A stretch of 27,179 bases of DNA from CAZTZY01 sp964617765 (GTDB taxonomy: Bacteria; Pseudomonadota; Gammaproteobacteria; Pseudomonadales; DT-91): NCBI GenBank assembly GCA_964617765.1, contig CAZTZY010000037.1, positions 1 to 27,179 on the forward strand, written 5' to 3'. Shown here one piece after another: positions 15,346-22,182 of this stretch. Within the stretch, counting starts at the first letter, position 1; every line of letters starts with the position of its first letter. Made by a program: the position numbers and the translations under genes. The notes beneath the pieces are model-generated. The model saw only the letters and a program-made list of their open reading frames with translations. It ran no database searches and was not told the DNA's origin.

Positions 15346-15379
15346 AAAAGCCCTTGTCGAAAGTCAGGGGCTTTTTTTT
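15346..15379 (+). terminator. Rho-independent terminator after pckA
   Basis: Stem AAAAGCCCTTG (15346-15356), loop TCGAAAGT, stem CAGGGGC plus T-run (15365-15379) with a single G-U pair. It begins 37 bases after the pckA stop. Confidence 0.9.
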
Positions 15380-15480
15380 GAGTAGTTACTTTGATTAGTC
15401 ACCATTACCACCTGACACAATATAAAAAAGAAATTAAAAATAGTTTTAAAAAAGATGAACTGTAGAAACTTTGGAACAAC

Positions 15481-15513
15481 GGCCATTCCGAATGCAGTGA
15501 GAAATCTGGCACC
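15481..15513. repeat. Fragment of a probable interspersed repeat next to the gap
   Basis: The core CATTCCGAATGCAGTGAGAA and its continuation into ATCTGGC resemble the widespread interspersed repeats with a core like ATTCCGA-x-GCAGTGAG-x-AATCT found in many bacterial genomes, which are often mistranslated as short Ser/Glu/Arg-rich peptides. Only one copy is visible here, so multi-copy status is not shown by this window. Confidence 0.4.
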
Positions 15514-15561
15514 TTGCTTTGAAAAGCTTCTTCACGGCGATAGGAATGATATTCAGAGCTC

Positions 15562-15661
15562 NNNNNNNNNNNNNNNNNNNNNNNNNNNNNNNNNNNNNNN
15601 NNNNNNNNNNNNNNNNNNNNNNNNNNNNNNNNNNNNNNNNNNNNNNNNNNNNNNNNNNNNN
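15562..15661. other. Assembly gap, 100 Ns
   Basis: Exactly 100 undetermined bases, the conventional filler for a scaffold gap of unknown size. The true distance between pckA and regB, and any insertion or promoter between them, is unknown. Confidence 0.98.
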
Positions 15662-15706
15662 ATTTACCCGCCATAGAGCTAAATGAATCCATGAGCGTAA
15701 AATGAA

Positions 15707-16924
15707 ATGAAAAAACAATTACTCTTATCGCAGTTTAGTGAGCCGCAGGCCGTTTTATTTCTATTGGGTTGGCTACGGATAATAACATACAGCTTGTTAT
15801 TATCTTTTTGTCTTGTAACAGAATTAGCCGAAATTCAGGCCATAAAGCCGTTTTTGAATTGGCCGCTTATTATGGTTTGTACCTTCCTTGCTCTTTGTTT
15901 AAGTATCGTGACTTACTTACTTCGACATAAAGAGATTCAACAATTCCATCTATTCCTGATTTTGTTCCTTGATATTGTATGCTGGACCTCGCTTATTTCC
16001 GCGAGCGGGGGATCCATAAATCCCGCGATCAGTTATTTGCTGGTATTGTTATCGATAGCAGGTTTATCGTTATCAGGTAAACAGGCGACAACACTGACAT
16101 TTATTACCGTTGTTTTATATGCGTGGATGATGAATTCCCAGCCGCATTCACAGCATAGCCATATCATGGGCTGGCATTTGTGGGGTATGTGGGTATTATT
16201 CATGCTTAATTCAGTGATTATGTTAGTTGTCATCGCATTGCTGAGTCGCGCTTTGCGGGATAAGGATAGAGCTATTGCGGCATATCGTGAAGAAACCGTG
16301 CGTAATGAAAAACTCGTTTCCCTGGGGACAATGGCAGCTAATATAGCCCATGAGTTAGGGACGCCGCTATCGACCATCTCTATTTTAGTAAGTGATATTA
16401 AAAATGAGGATATAACCCTTATTCAGCAACAAATTGATCGTTGTAAAAATGCGCTCGCACAATTAAAAACAGGTACAGAAAAACTCAATGAAGCGGGGGT
16501 ATGCAGCAGCGCACTGTTTGTAGAGCATTTGATTCATGAGGCGTTGTTGTTAAAGCCCGAAGCCAATATCGAATGGTGCGATAATGTTCAATTAAGCCTG
16601 AAGATCTCGCCACTGTTTGAGCAAGCCATACTCGCGCTGCTTAATAATGCCATTGAGTCTGCGCACAAAAAAGTTAAGTTGAGTTTATATAATAATCAGC
16701 AATGGCTGATGTTGGATATCCTGCATGATGGTGATAAGGTCAATGATGATTTATTGAAAGTGTTAGGCAGGCAAATTGTGGAGTCGAACAAGAATGGTCT
16801 TGGTCTTGGGTATTATCTTGCGAATGCAACCATTGAACGATTGGGCGGCAGCTTGAAAATTATAAATCAGGAGCAAGGTGTACTAACCCGGATAGAGTTC
16901 CCTTTGATAAAAGTAATAGCCTAA
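15707..16924 (+). CDS. regB: RegB/PrrB/RoxS-type redox sensor histidine kinase
   Basis: A 405-residue membrane kinase. Residues about 13-180 hold six hydrophobic segments. The loop at 101-107 reads G-G-S-I-N-P-A, close to the GGxxNPF quinone-sensing motif of RegB. The H-box is S-L-G-T-M-A-A-N-I-A-H215-E-L-G-T-P, diagnostic of the family, and C246 in I-D-R-C-K sits where I expect the redox-active Cys of RegB. The N-box (L-L-N-N-A-I-E-S-A, 311-319) and G2 box (G-L-G-L-G-Y-Y-L-A, 365-373) are present. The G1 box reads H340-D-G-D-K instead of D-x-G-x-G, which is odd for an active kinase. The regA ATG follows the stop by two bases. The ATG at 15707 is the natural start, but the gap 45 bp upstream hides its promoter. 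Confidence 0.88.
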   Translation: MKKQLLLSQFSEPQAVLFLLGWLRIITYSLLLSFCLVTELAEIQAIKPFLNWPLIMVCTFLALCLSIVTYLLRHKEIQQFHLFLILFLDIVCWTSLISASGGSINPAISYLLVLLSIAGLSLSGKQATTLTFITVVLYAWMMNSQPHSQHSHIMGWHLWGMWVLFMLNSVIMLVVIALLSRALRDKDRAIAAYREETVRNEKLVSLGTMAANIAHELGTPLSTISILVSDIKNEDITLIQQQIDRCKNALAQLKTGTEKLNEAGVCSSALFVEHLIHEALLLKPEANIEWCDNVQLSLKISPLFEQAILALLNNAIESAHKKVKLSLYNNQQWLMLDILHDGDKVNDDLLKVLGRQIVESNKNGLGLGYYLANATIERLGGSLKIINQEQGVLTRIEFPLIKVIA

Positions 16925-16926
16925 TC

Positions 16927-17466
16927 ATGGATACACAATCATTGAATATACAATTACTCGAAGATGATGAGGCGTTAGGGAAAGCCTTGAGTAATGCGTT
17001 GCGAAGACGCGGGCACCCATGTTACTGGCAAAAAAACATTAAAGACTTTATGGAGTTTTTGGAGACAACAAATCATCGGATTGATTTAGTACTTATGGAT
17101 TTAAAGCTGGAAAATCAATCATCGCTACCTTATATACAAGAGGTTAGGAATAGTTATCCCGAAGCCAAAATATTTATGGTGACAGGATACGCCAGTATTG
17201 CGACCACAGTCGAAGCCATTAAGCAGGGTGCTGATAATTATCTGCCTAAACCGGTTAATGCCGAAGATATATTAAGTGCCTATTTTGGCCTATCCAATAT
17301 CGACAACCCGGTAACAGAAGAAAGATTATCAACCAAACGCATAGAGTGGGAACATATACAGCGAGTTTTGCAGGAGAATTCCGGCAATATCAGTAAAACT
17401 GCAGAAGCATTAAGTATGCACAGGCGCACATTACAGAGAAAGCTGCAGAAAAAACCCCATCAATAA
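16927..17466 (+). CDS. regA: RegA/PrrA/RoxR-type response regulator
   Basis: A 179-residue two-domain regulator. The receiver (about 7-122) has the acidic pair D13/D14, the phospho-acceptor D58 (V-L-M-D-L-K), T86 (V-T-G-Y-A-S) and K108 (L-P-K-P). The C-terminal Fis-type helix-turn-helix (about 137-176) includes G-N-I-S-K-T-A-E-A-L-S-M-H-R-R-T-L-Q-R-K-L; the M-H-R-R-T-L-Q-R-K-L helix is the hallmark of RegA proteins. Members control respiratory oxidases, cytochromes and carbon or nitrogen fixation in response to redox state. It is cotranscribed with regB and convergent with the FKBP gene. Confidence 0.93.
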   Translation: MDTQSLNIQLLEDDEALGKALSNALRRRGHPCYWQKNIKDFMEFLETTNHRIDLVLMDLKLENQSSLPYIQEVRNSYPEAKIFMVTGYASIATTVEAIKQGADNYLPKPVNAEDILSAYFGLSNIDNPVTEERLSTKRIEWEHIQRVLQENSGNISKTAEALSMHRRTLQRKLQKKPHQ

Positions 17467-17555
17467 AGATAATACCGCATGAAGGTGATTAATATGGCTA
17501 GACGGAAGGTATTTGATGCTGGATGTGGTAAAGAGAAAGCAGGAATAAAACAGGA

Positions 17556-17580
17556 AAGGCGATAGCAGAGCTATCGCCTT
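17556..17580. terminator. Bidirectional hairpin between regA and the FKBP gene
   Basis: A perfect 11-bp inverted repeat, AAGGCGATAGC (17556-17566), loop AGA, GCTATCGCCTT (17570-17580), lies 90 bases after regA and 10 bases beyond the FKBP stop. T-rich tracts after it are modest on both strands, so it is a probable shared terminator rather than a strong one. Confidence 0.65.
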
Positions 17581-17590
17581 AGTGAAGAAA

Positions 17591-18403
17591 TTACTTCTTA
17601 CCAGATTGTGAGTCGATATTTTTAACTTGTGCACTATCAGGAGATGAAGCTTTGTCATCTGAATCACGTGCGCCTGGCGCCTTGATTTCAAGTAATTCAA
17701 CTTCAAATTTTAATGCAGCGTTAGGACCGATTTTTTGGCCAGCGCCACCAGCACCATAGGCGAGTTCAGCAGGAATAACGAGTTCAAGTTTGTCACCAAC
17801 AGACATCAGTTGTAAGGCTTCAGTCCAGCCAGGAATAACATTGCCTACACCAAAAGTGGCTGGCTCATTACGGCTGTATGAGCTATCAAACTCTTCACCA
17901 TTTAATAAAGTGCCTTTGTAGTGAACTACAACGGTGTCATCAGCAGTAGGCTTTTTATCGCCAGCGCCTTTGGTGATAACTTTGTATTGCAGGCCGCTGG
18001 CAGTAGTAACAACACCTTCTTTTTTAGCATTGTCAGCCAAGTATTTTGTGGCTTCGGTTTTATTGGTATCAGCAGCTTTTGTGGCCTCAGCAGCTTGTTT
18101 TTCCATCATTTCTTTCTGGAATTCTTGCATCGCAGTCATGATGGCTTGTTGATCAAGGGCAGGAGCTTTATCAGTGCTGCCGTCTGCCATGCCGCGGTTA
18201 AAGGCGGTCATATCCAGGGTGATATTTTGTTTTTTGAAGTTAGAAGCAATGTTTAATCCGATACCATAACTGACTTTTTGAATGGTAGTTTCCAGGCCAC
18301 TTTTCGCTTCAGTACCTTTGGCCGCTGCTTCTTTTTTGTCATCTTTACAAGCGCTAAGGGCAACAGAGGCTGCAATTACGCTGATTAATAGCTGTTTTTT
18401 CAT
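17591..18403 (-). CDS. FKBP-type peptidyl-prolyl isomerase lipoprotein (FkpA/Mip-like)
   Basis: A 270-residue exported folding catalyst. The N-terminus is a lipoprotein signal with an L-S-A-C19 lipobox. Residues about 35-135 form the helical FKBP_N dimerisation domain (S-Y-G-I-G-L-N-I-A near 45-53). Residues about 155-241 form the FKBP_C catalytic domain, with V-V-H-Y-K-G-T-L, E-F-D-S-S-Y, V-I-P-G-W-T-E-A-L, P-A-E-L-A-Y-G and F-E-V-E-L-L-E-I. A Ser/Asp/Lys-rich tail of about 28 residues follows and is unusual for FkpA. It probably folds periplasmic or outer-membrane proteins while anchored by lipid. A GGAG ribosome site precedes the ATG. It stands alone with its own promoter region. Confidence 0.93.
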   Translation of the reverse strand: MKKQLLISVIAASVALSACKDDKKEAAAKGTEAKSGLETTIQKVSYGIGLNIASNFKKQNITLDMTAFNRGMADGSTDKAPALDQQAIMTAMQEFQKEMMEKQAAEATKAADTNKTEATKYLADNAKKEGVVTTASGLQYKVITKGAGDKKPTADDTVVVHYKGTLLNGEEFDSSYSRNEPATFGVGNVIPGWTEALQLMSVGDKLELVIPAELAYGAGGAGQKIGPNAALKFEVELLEIKAPGARDSDDKASSPDSAQVKNIDSQSGKK

Positions 18404-18454
18404 TATTCACTCCGGTGAAGTCTAAGTTGTTAAATCGACTCGTAGTGTAGCAAT

Positions 18455-18467
18455 ACTTGAGTCAAGT
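18455..18467. promoter_or_regulatory. 13-bp palindrome upstream of the FKBP gene
   Basis: ACTTGAGTCAAGT is a perfect palindrome around a central G, 52 bases upstream of the FKBP start codon. It could be an operator; no known consensus is claimed. Confidence 0.3.
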
Positions 18468-18573
18468 TGCAGTTTATATGGCAAATAATAAAGCGTAGCA
18501 AGTGTTTGGCGATATTTTTGCGCTAGGGGTTACCCAAAGGTAGCCAGTGAGTCGGGTAAAATGCCCTAAAACC

Positions 18574-19047
18574 TCACTTAATTTGCTCTAGCAAAATCAG
18601 AACATACTGCTGTTGTTCATCATTGCCAGTTAAAATGTACAAGCTTAGATTACGTTCAACACAAAAAGTTGCATCAGGGTTACAGAAAATGGGCAGAGAT
18701 TGTTGGTAAAGCAAAGCCATAATGCGCTGTTCAATGGTTTGTTCCAGGGCTTTTAGTTCTGCGTAGGTTTCAGGATATAAAGCAGGGCTTGTTTTGATAT
18801 AACGCCGTATGGCTCTTATGGGCTTAATGACTAAAGAATCCAGCTCAGAGATGGCAGATTTAAAACGCTCAATATCATTAATGCTAATGGTGATGCCCTC
18901 ATTACCAAGCCATATCAGTAGCAAAAGTACGGGGATATTGCAGTCGTATTTGTCCTGAAGCGCCAATAGCGTATCCGCCACCCCGGGTTTTTTATACAGT
19001 GCGCATGCATATTGCCAAAAAGGATTATCGAGCGTGTTATCATTCAT
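18574..19047 (-). CDS. DUF2390 (TIGR02444) family protein
   Basis: A 157-residue soluble protein of unknown function. The opening N-P-F-W-Q-Y-A-C-A-L-Y-x-x-P-G-V (8-23) and N-I-P-V-L-L-L-L-I-W-L-G (37-48) are typical of the TIGR02444/DUF2390 family, which I recall lying beside yheS in Pseudomonas and relatives. Here it diverges from yheS with only 39 bp between the start codons, so the promoters must overlap or lie in the coding ends. The protein is mostly helical with no signal peptide. Its end encodes I-L-L-E-Q-I by the same 17 bases as the small gene at 11234. Confidence 0.82.
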   Translation of the reverse strand: MNDNTLDNPFWQYACALYKKPGVADTLLALQDKYDCNIPVLLLLIWLGNEGITISINDIERFKSAISELDSLVIKPIRAIRRYIKTSPALYPETYAELKALEQTIEQRIMALLYQQSLPIFCNPDATFCVERNLSLYILTGNDEQQQYVLILLEQIK

Positions 19048-19086
19048 GGTTCAAATCAGCCAATATTGCGGACAATCAGTAAGAAG

Positions 19087-20973
19087 ATGATCAGTGTAAA
19101 TCAAATTACCCTGCAGCGTGGAGGAAAAACGCTGCTCCAGAATGCCAGTCTTAAAATTCATTCCGGCCAGCGGGTAGCACTGATAGGCGTTAATGGTTGC
19201 GGAAAGTCTACCTTGTTCCAGTTGATTTTGGGCAATATCCATTGTGATGCGGGCAATGTAGAAACCCCGACCGGTTTGCGTATTGCCCATATGGCACAGG
19301 AGATAGACGCAATTGATCGGCAGGCCCGCGATTATATTATTGATGGCCACAACCCATTGCGACGACTGGAAGCGCAGTTGCAACAAGCCGAAAAAGAGAA
19401 TAACAATAATGCCATGGCGCATATTCATGCCGAGCTGGATGCCCTGGATGCATATCGTATCAATTATCAGGCTGAGGCAATTATGCTGGGGCTGGGTTTT
19501 TCGACGGGCGACTACACAAGGCCGGTAGCATCGTTTTCGGGGGGATGGAGGATCCGCTTGAATCTCGCCCGTACACTGTTGTGCCCTAGTGAAATACTCT
19601 TGCTTGATGAGCCAACTAACCATCTCGATATGGAAGCAATTCATTGGCTGGAGGAATGGCTGCAACAATATAAGGGATCGGTTTTATTGATATCGCATGA
19701 CCGGGATTTTATTGATGCTGTAGCAGATGGCATTGCCCATGTTGAAGATTTCCAGATAAATCTATATAAGGGCAGTTATTCAGATTTTGAGCGTCAGCGC
19801 GCAGAAAAACTCGCCCAACAACAAAGCATGCATGAAAAACAGCAAACTCGCCGGGCTGAATTACAACGGTTTATAGACAGGTTCAAGGCGCAAGCGACAA
19901 AAGCCAAGCAAGCACAAAGTCGAGTAAAAGCATTAGAACGAATGCAGTTGGTCAGTGCAGTACGGGAAAAATCACCCTACCATTTTCGCATTCCCTGCGC
20001 TGAAAAAACCGGCAGTCCATTAGTCAACTGGTTTGCAGTGAGTATAGGTTACCCCAACAAGCCAATAGTAAACGGGTGCAAATTTTCTATATTGCCAGGC
20101 ATGCGCATTGGTTTGCTGGGTGCCAATGGTGCAGGCAAGTCCACCTTGATAAAAACACTGGCTAAAGAACAGTCAATATTAAGTGGCGAAGTCACGGAAT
20201 CCGAGCATTTAAAAGTAGGTTATTTTGCCCAGCATCAACTCGAGGCGTTAGATATTCTCGCCAGTCCGTTATTGCATCTGCAAAGATTAAGCCCGAACGC
20301 CAGCGAACAAAGCTTGCGAGATTTTCTTGGATCATTTCGCATTGTCGGTGATATGGCGCTCGATACGATTGAAAACTTTTCCGGCGGTGAAAAAGCGCGC
20401 CTGGCGTTGGCTATTGTAGCTTGGCACAAGCCCAATCTGTTATTGCTGGACGAACCGACCAACCATCTGGATATCGAAATGCGTGAAGCTCTGGCCGAGT
20501 CATTGCAGGAATTTACCGGTGCCGTGATCCTCGTTTCCCACGATAGATACTTGTTGCGTCATTGTGTCGATGAGTTCTGGTTGGTAGAAGATGGCAAGGT
20601 AGAAACTTTTGATGGGGATCTGGCTGATTACTATAATCGGAAAAAAATGCAGGAAGCTAAAAATACACAAGCTAATGACAAGCCCAAAGACAATAAAAAG
20701 CAAAATCGGCAGGATGCCGCACAAAAGCGTGTACAATTGGCGCCACTGACGAAGGCGATAAAAAACCTTGAAACACAAATTGAAAAATGCCAGGCGCAAC
20801 TGGATGACATTCGACATCAGCTTTCAGGCACCGAGATTTATGAAGCGAATAAAAAAAGCCAATTACAAAAAATGTTAGCTGACGAGGCACAATGCAAGTC
20901 AAAAATGGAAGATCTGGAAATACAGTGGTTTGAAAAGCAGGAAGAGCTCCATGCCCTGGAAGAGGAAGATTAA
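19087..20973 (+). CDS. yheS: ABC-F ribosome-associated ATPase YheS
   Basis: A soluble ABC-F protein of 628 residues with two ATPase domains and no membrane part. Walker A motifs are G-V-N-G-C-G-K40-S-T and G-A-N-G-A-G-K351-S-T. Both signatures (F-S-G-G-W-R, F-S-G-G-E-K) and both Walker B D-E-P-T-N-H-L-D motifs are present. The linker between them (about 220-310) is charged and contains K-A-T-K-A-K-Q-A-Q-S-R, the ribosome-contacting arm region. The start at 19087 aligns with E. coli YheS, which it resembles throughout, including the long coiled-coil tail (about 540-628); an ATG at 19012 would run into the divergent gene. ABC-F factors act on the ribosomal E site to relieve stalled peptidyl transfer. 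Confidence 0.94.
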   Translation: MISVNQITLQRGGKTLLQNASLKIHSGQRVALIGVNGCGKSTLFQLILGNIHCDAGNVETPTGLRIAHMAQEIDAIDRQARDYIIDGHNPLRRLEAQLQQAEKENNNNAMAHIHAELDALDAYRINYQAEAIMLGLGFSTGDYTRPVASFSGGWRIRLNLARTLLCPSEILLLDEPTNHLDMEAIHWLEEWLQQYKGSVLLISHDRDFIDAVADGIAHVEDFQINLYKGSYSDFERQRAEKLAQQQSMHEKQQTRRAELQRFIDRFKAQATKAKQAQSRVKALERMQLVSAVREKSPYHFRIPCAEKTGSPLVNWFAVSIGYPNKPIVNGCKFSILPGMRIGLLGANGAGKSTLIKTLAKEQSILSGEVTESEHLKVGYFAQHQLEALDILASPLLHLQRLSPNASEQSLRDFLGSFRIVGDMALDTIENFSGGEKARLALAIVAWHKPNLLLLDEPTNHLDIEMREALAESLQEFTGAVILVSHDRYLLRHCVDEFWLVEDGKVETFDGDLADYYNRKKMQEAKNTQANDKPKDNKKQNRQDAAQKRVQLAPLTKAIKNLETQIEKCQAQLDDIRHQLSGTEIYEANKKSQLQKMLADEAQCKSKMEDLEIQWFEKQEELHALEEED

Positions 20974-20988
20974 CATCTGGCCAGAAAA

Positions 20989-21018
20989 CAGGGTTAATCG
21001 CTAAAAGCGATAACCCTG
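20989..21018. terminator. Bidirectional terminator between yheS and the giant gene
   Basis: CAGGGTTA-A-TCGC, loop TAAAA, GCGA-TAACCCTG forms a 12-bp stem with one bulged A. Read on the minus strand it is followed by TTTT, so it probably serves the giant gene more strongly than yheS. Confidence 0.75.
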
Positions 21019-21031
21019 TCTTTGATCCCCA

Positions 21032-22182
21032 TCACTTATCCAAAACTTTAAAATCAATTCTACGATTTTTGCTGCGGCCTTGATCAGTATCGTTAGTCGC
21101 CATCGGTTTGGTTTCACCAAAACCCTTGGTTTCAATGCGTGAAGGGTCAATGCCTTTTTCAACTAAATAAGCTTTCACCACATCAGCGCGTTGATCAGAC
21201 AAGCGCTGGTTAAGCTCAGTAGAACCACGATCATCAGTATGTGCCTGAACTTCAATACGCGTATCGGGATAATTTTTTAACAACAAAATCACAGTGTCCA
21301 GTAACCCATAGGATGGATAGGTAAGGTCGGTAGAGTTAAACGCGCCATATAGACTCTGTACATAGCCCTTGTAGGAAGCACAACCCTTTTTATCGATCCT
21401 TGCATTTACAGGAGATTTTGGACAATCGTCAAGCATATCAATGACGCCATCTTTATCGGAATCCTTCGTGCCTTCACCGTAAGAAATTGAAGTCTGCAGT
21501 GCAGGAACAGGAATTTTATTGTCGGCAGGTTCAGCTGCTGTTGCAACGGTTGGCGTAAGCGGTTCTGGAGTTGTTTCAACAACGGGTGCCGGTTTTGGAA
21601 TTTCATAATAGCGTTTTTTACCACCAAACCAGTAAGCGAGAGAGAGGTTAAAAAATTTTGCTTCAGCAGAAAAGGTATCCATTTCCCCGCGAAGCATCCA
21701 GTCTTTGTGGAATGGCCATTCAATTCCGATACCAGTTGCTAAAACACTTTGGCTGTCTTCATCAAGCTGAACCAGTGAGCTGGACGTATCATTGTTGAGT
21801 TGCGATAAACCAGCTTTTAAAAAAAACTTAACAGGAATATCAACATTGAATACAGTATCAAAAGGCAAATAGTAGCCGCCCAAAACAGAAAAAGCCTGAT
21901 AAGCAATGGATTCCTGTGAAGTCACCAGAACGTGTTTATTGTCCATGGTTGTTTTACCCAGATCAGTAAACATCAGCTCGACAAACCAGCTATGGGAAAA
22001 GTGGTAGCCGCCATAGAGATTAAGGCCATTATCTTTATCATCCACAGTATTCCAGCTCGAATCAGACGTATCGGCATCCAGTTGAGAGATCCCAACACCA
22101 GCGCCCACGTAATAACAGGGAACAAAAGCCGATTCATTGCTAGGCCAGACTTTATAATCACGACAGACAATTTCTTCTTCTG
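21032..22182 (-). other. OmpA-like module at the C-terminus of the giant gene
   Basis: Residues 1661-2043. After a segment resembling a cleaved signal peptide, C1667 and C1683 precede the first beta strand (Y-Y-V-G-A-G-V-G). Alternating strands end near L-A-Y-W-F-G-G (1842-1848), then a Pro-rich linker, a single TSP3 repeat and the OmpA_C domain with H-T-D-D-R-G-S (1975-1981) and L-S-D-Q-R-A-D-V-V. By itself this is a complete OmpA/OprF-type protein of about 380 residues, so it could once have been, or still be, a separate gene. Confidence 0.85.

Larger units (their letters stand above)
15380..15706. other. Gene-free interval around the assembly gap
   Basis: After the pckA terminator comes about 80 bp of AT-rich DNA with no convincing ORF, then a repeat-like stretch (15481-15513), more unassigned DNA up to 15561, 100 Ns, and 45 bases leading into regB. 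No RNA gene or clear promoter is seen. Whatever occupies the gap cannot be read. Confidence 0.7.

Noticed and set aside
15405..15718. Open frames running across the assembly gap
   Set aside because: They are open only because the Ns contain no stop codons; the flanking codons show no recognisable protein.
19012..19087. A longer YheS starting at 19012
   Set aside because: It would overlap the divergent DUF2390 gene, and the extra 25 residues do not match YheS, which begins at the equivalent of 19087.
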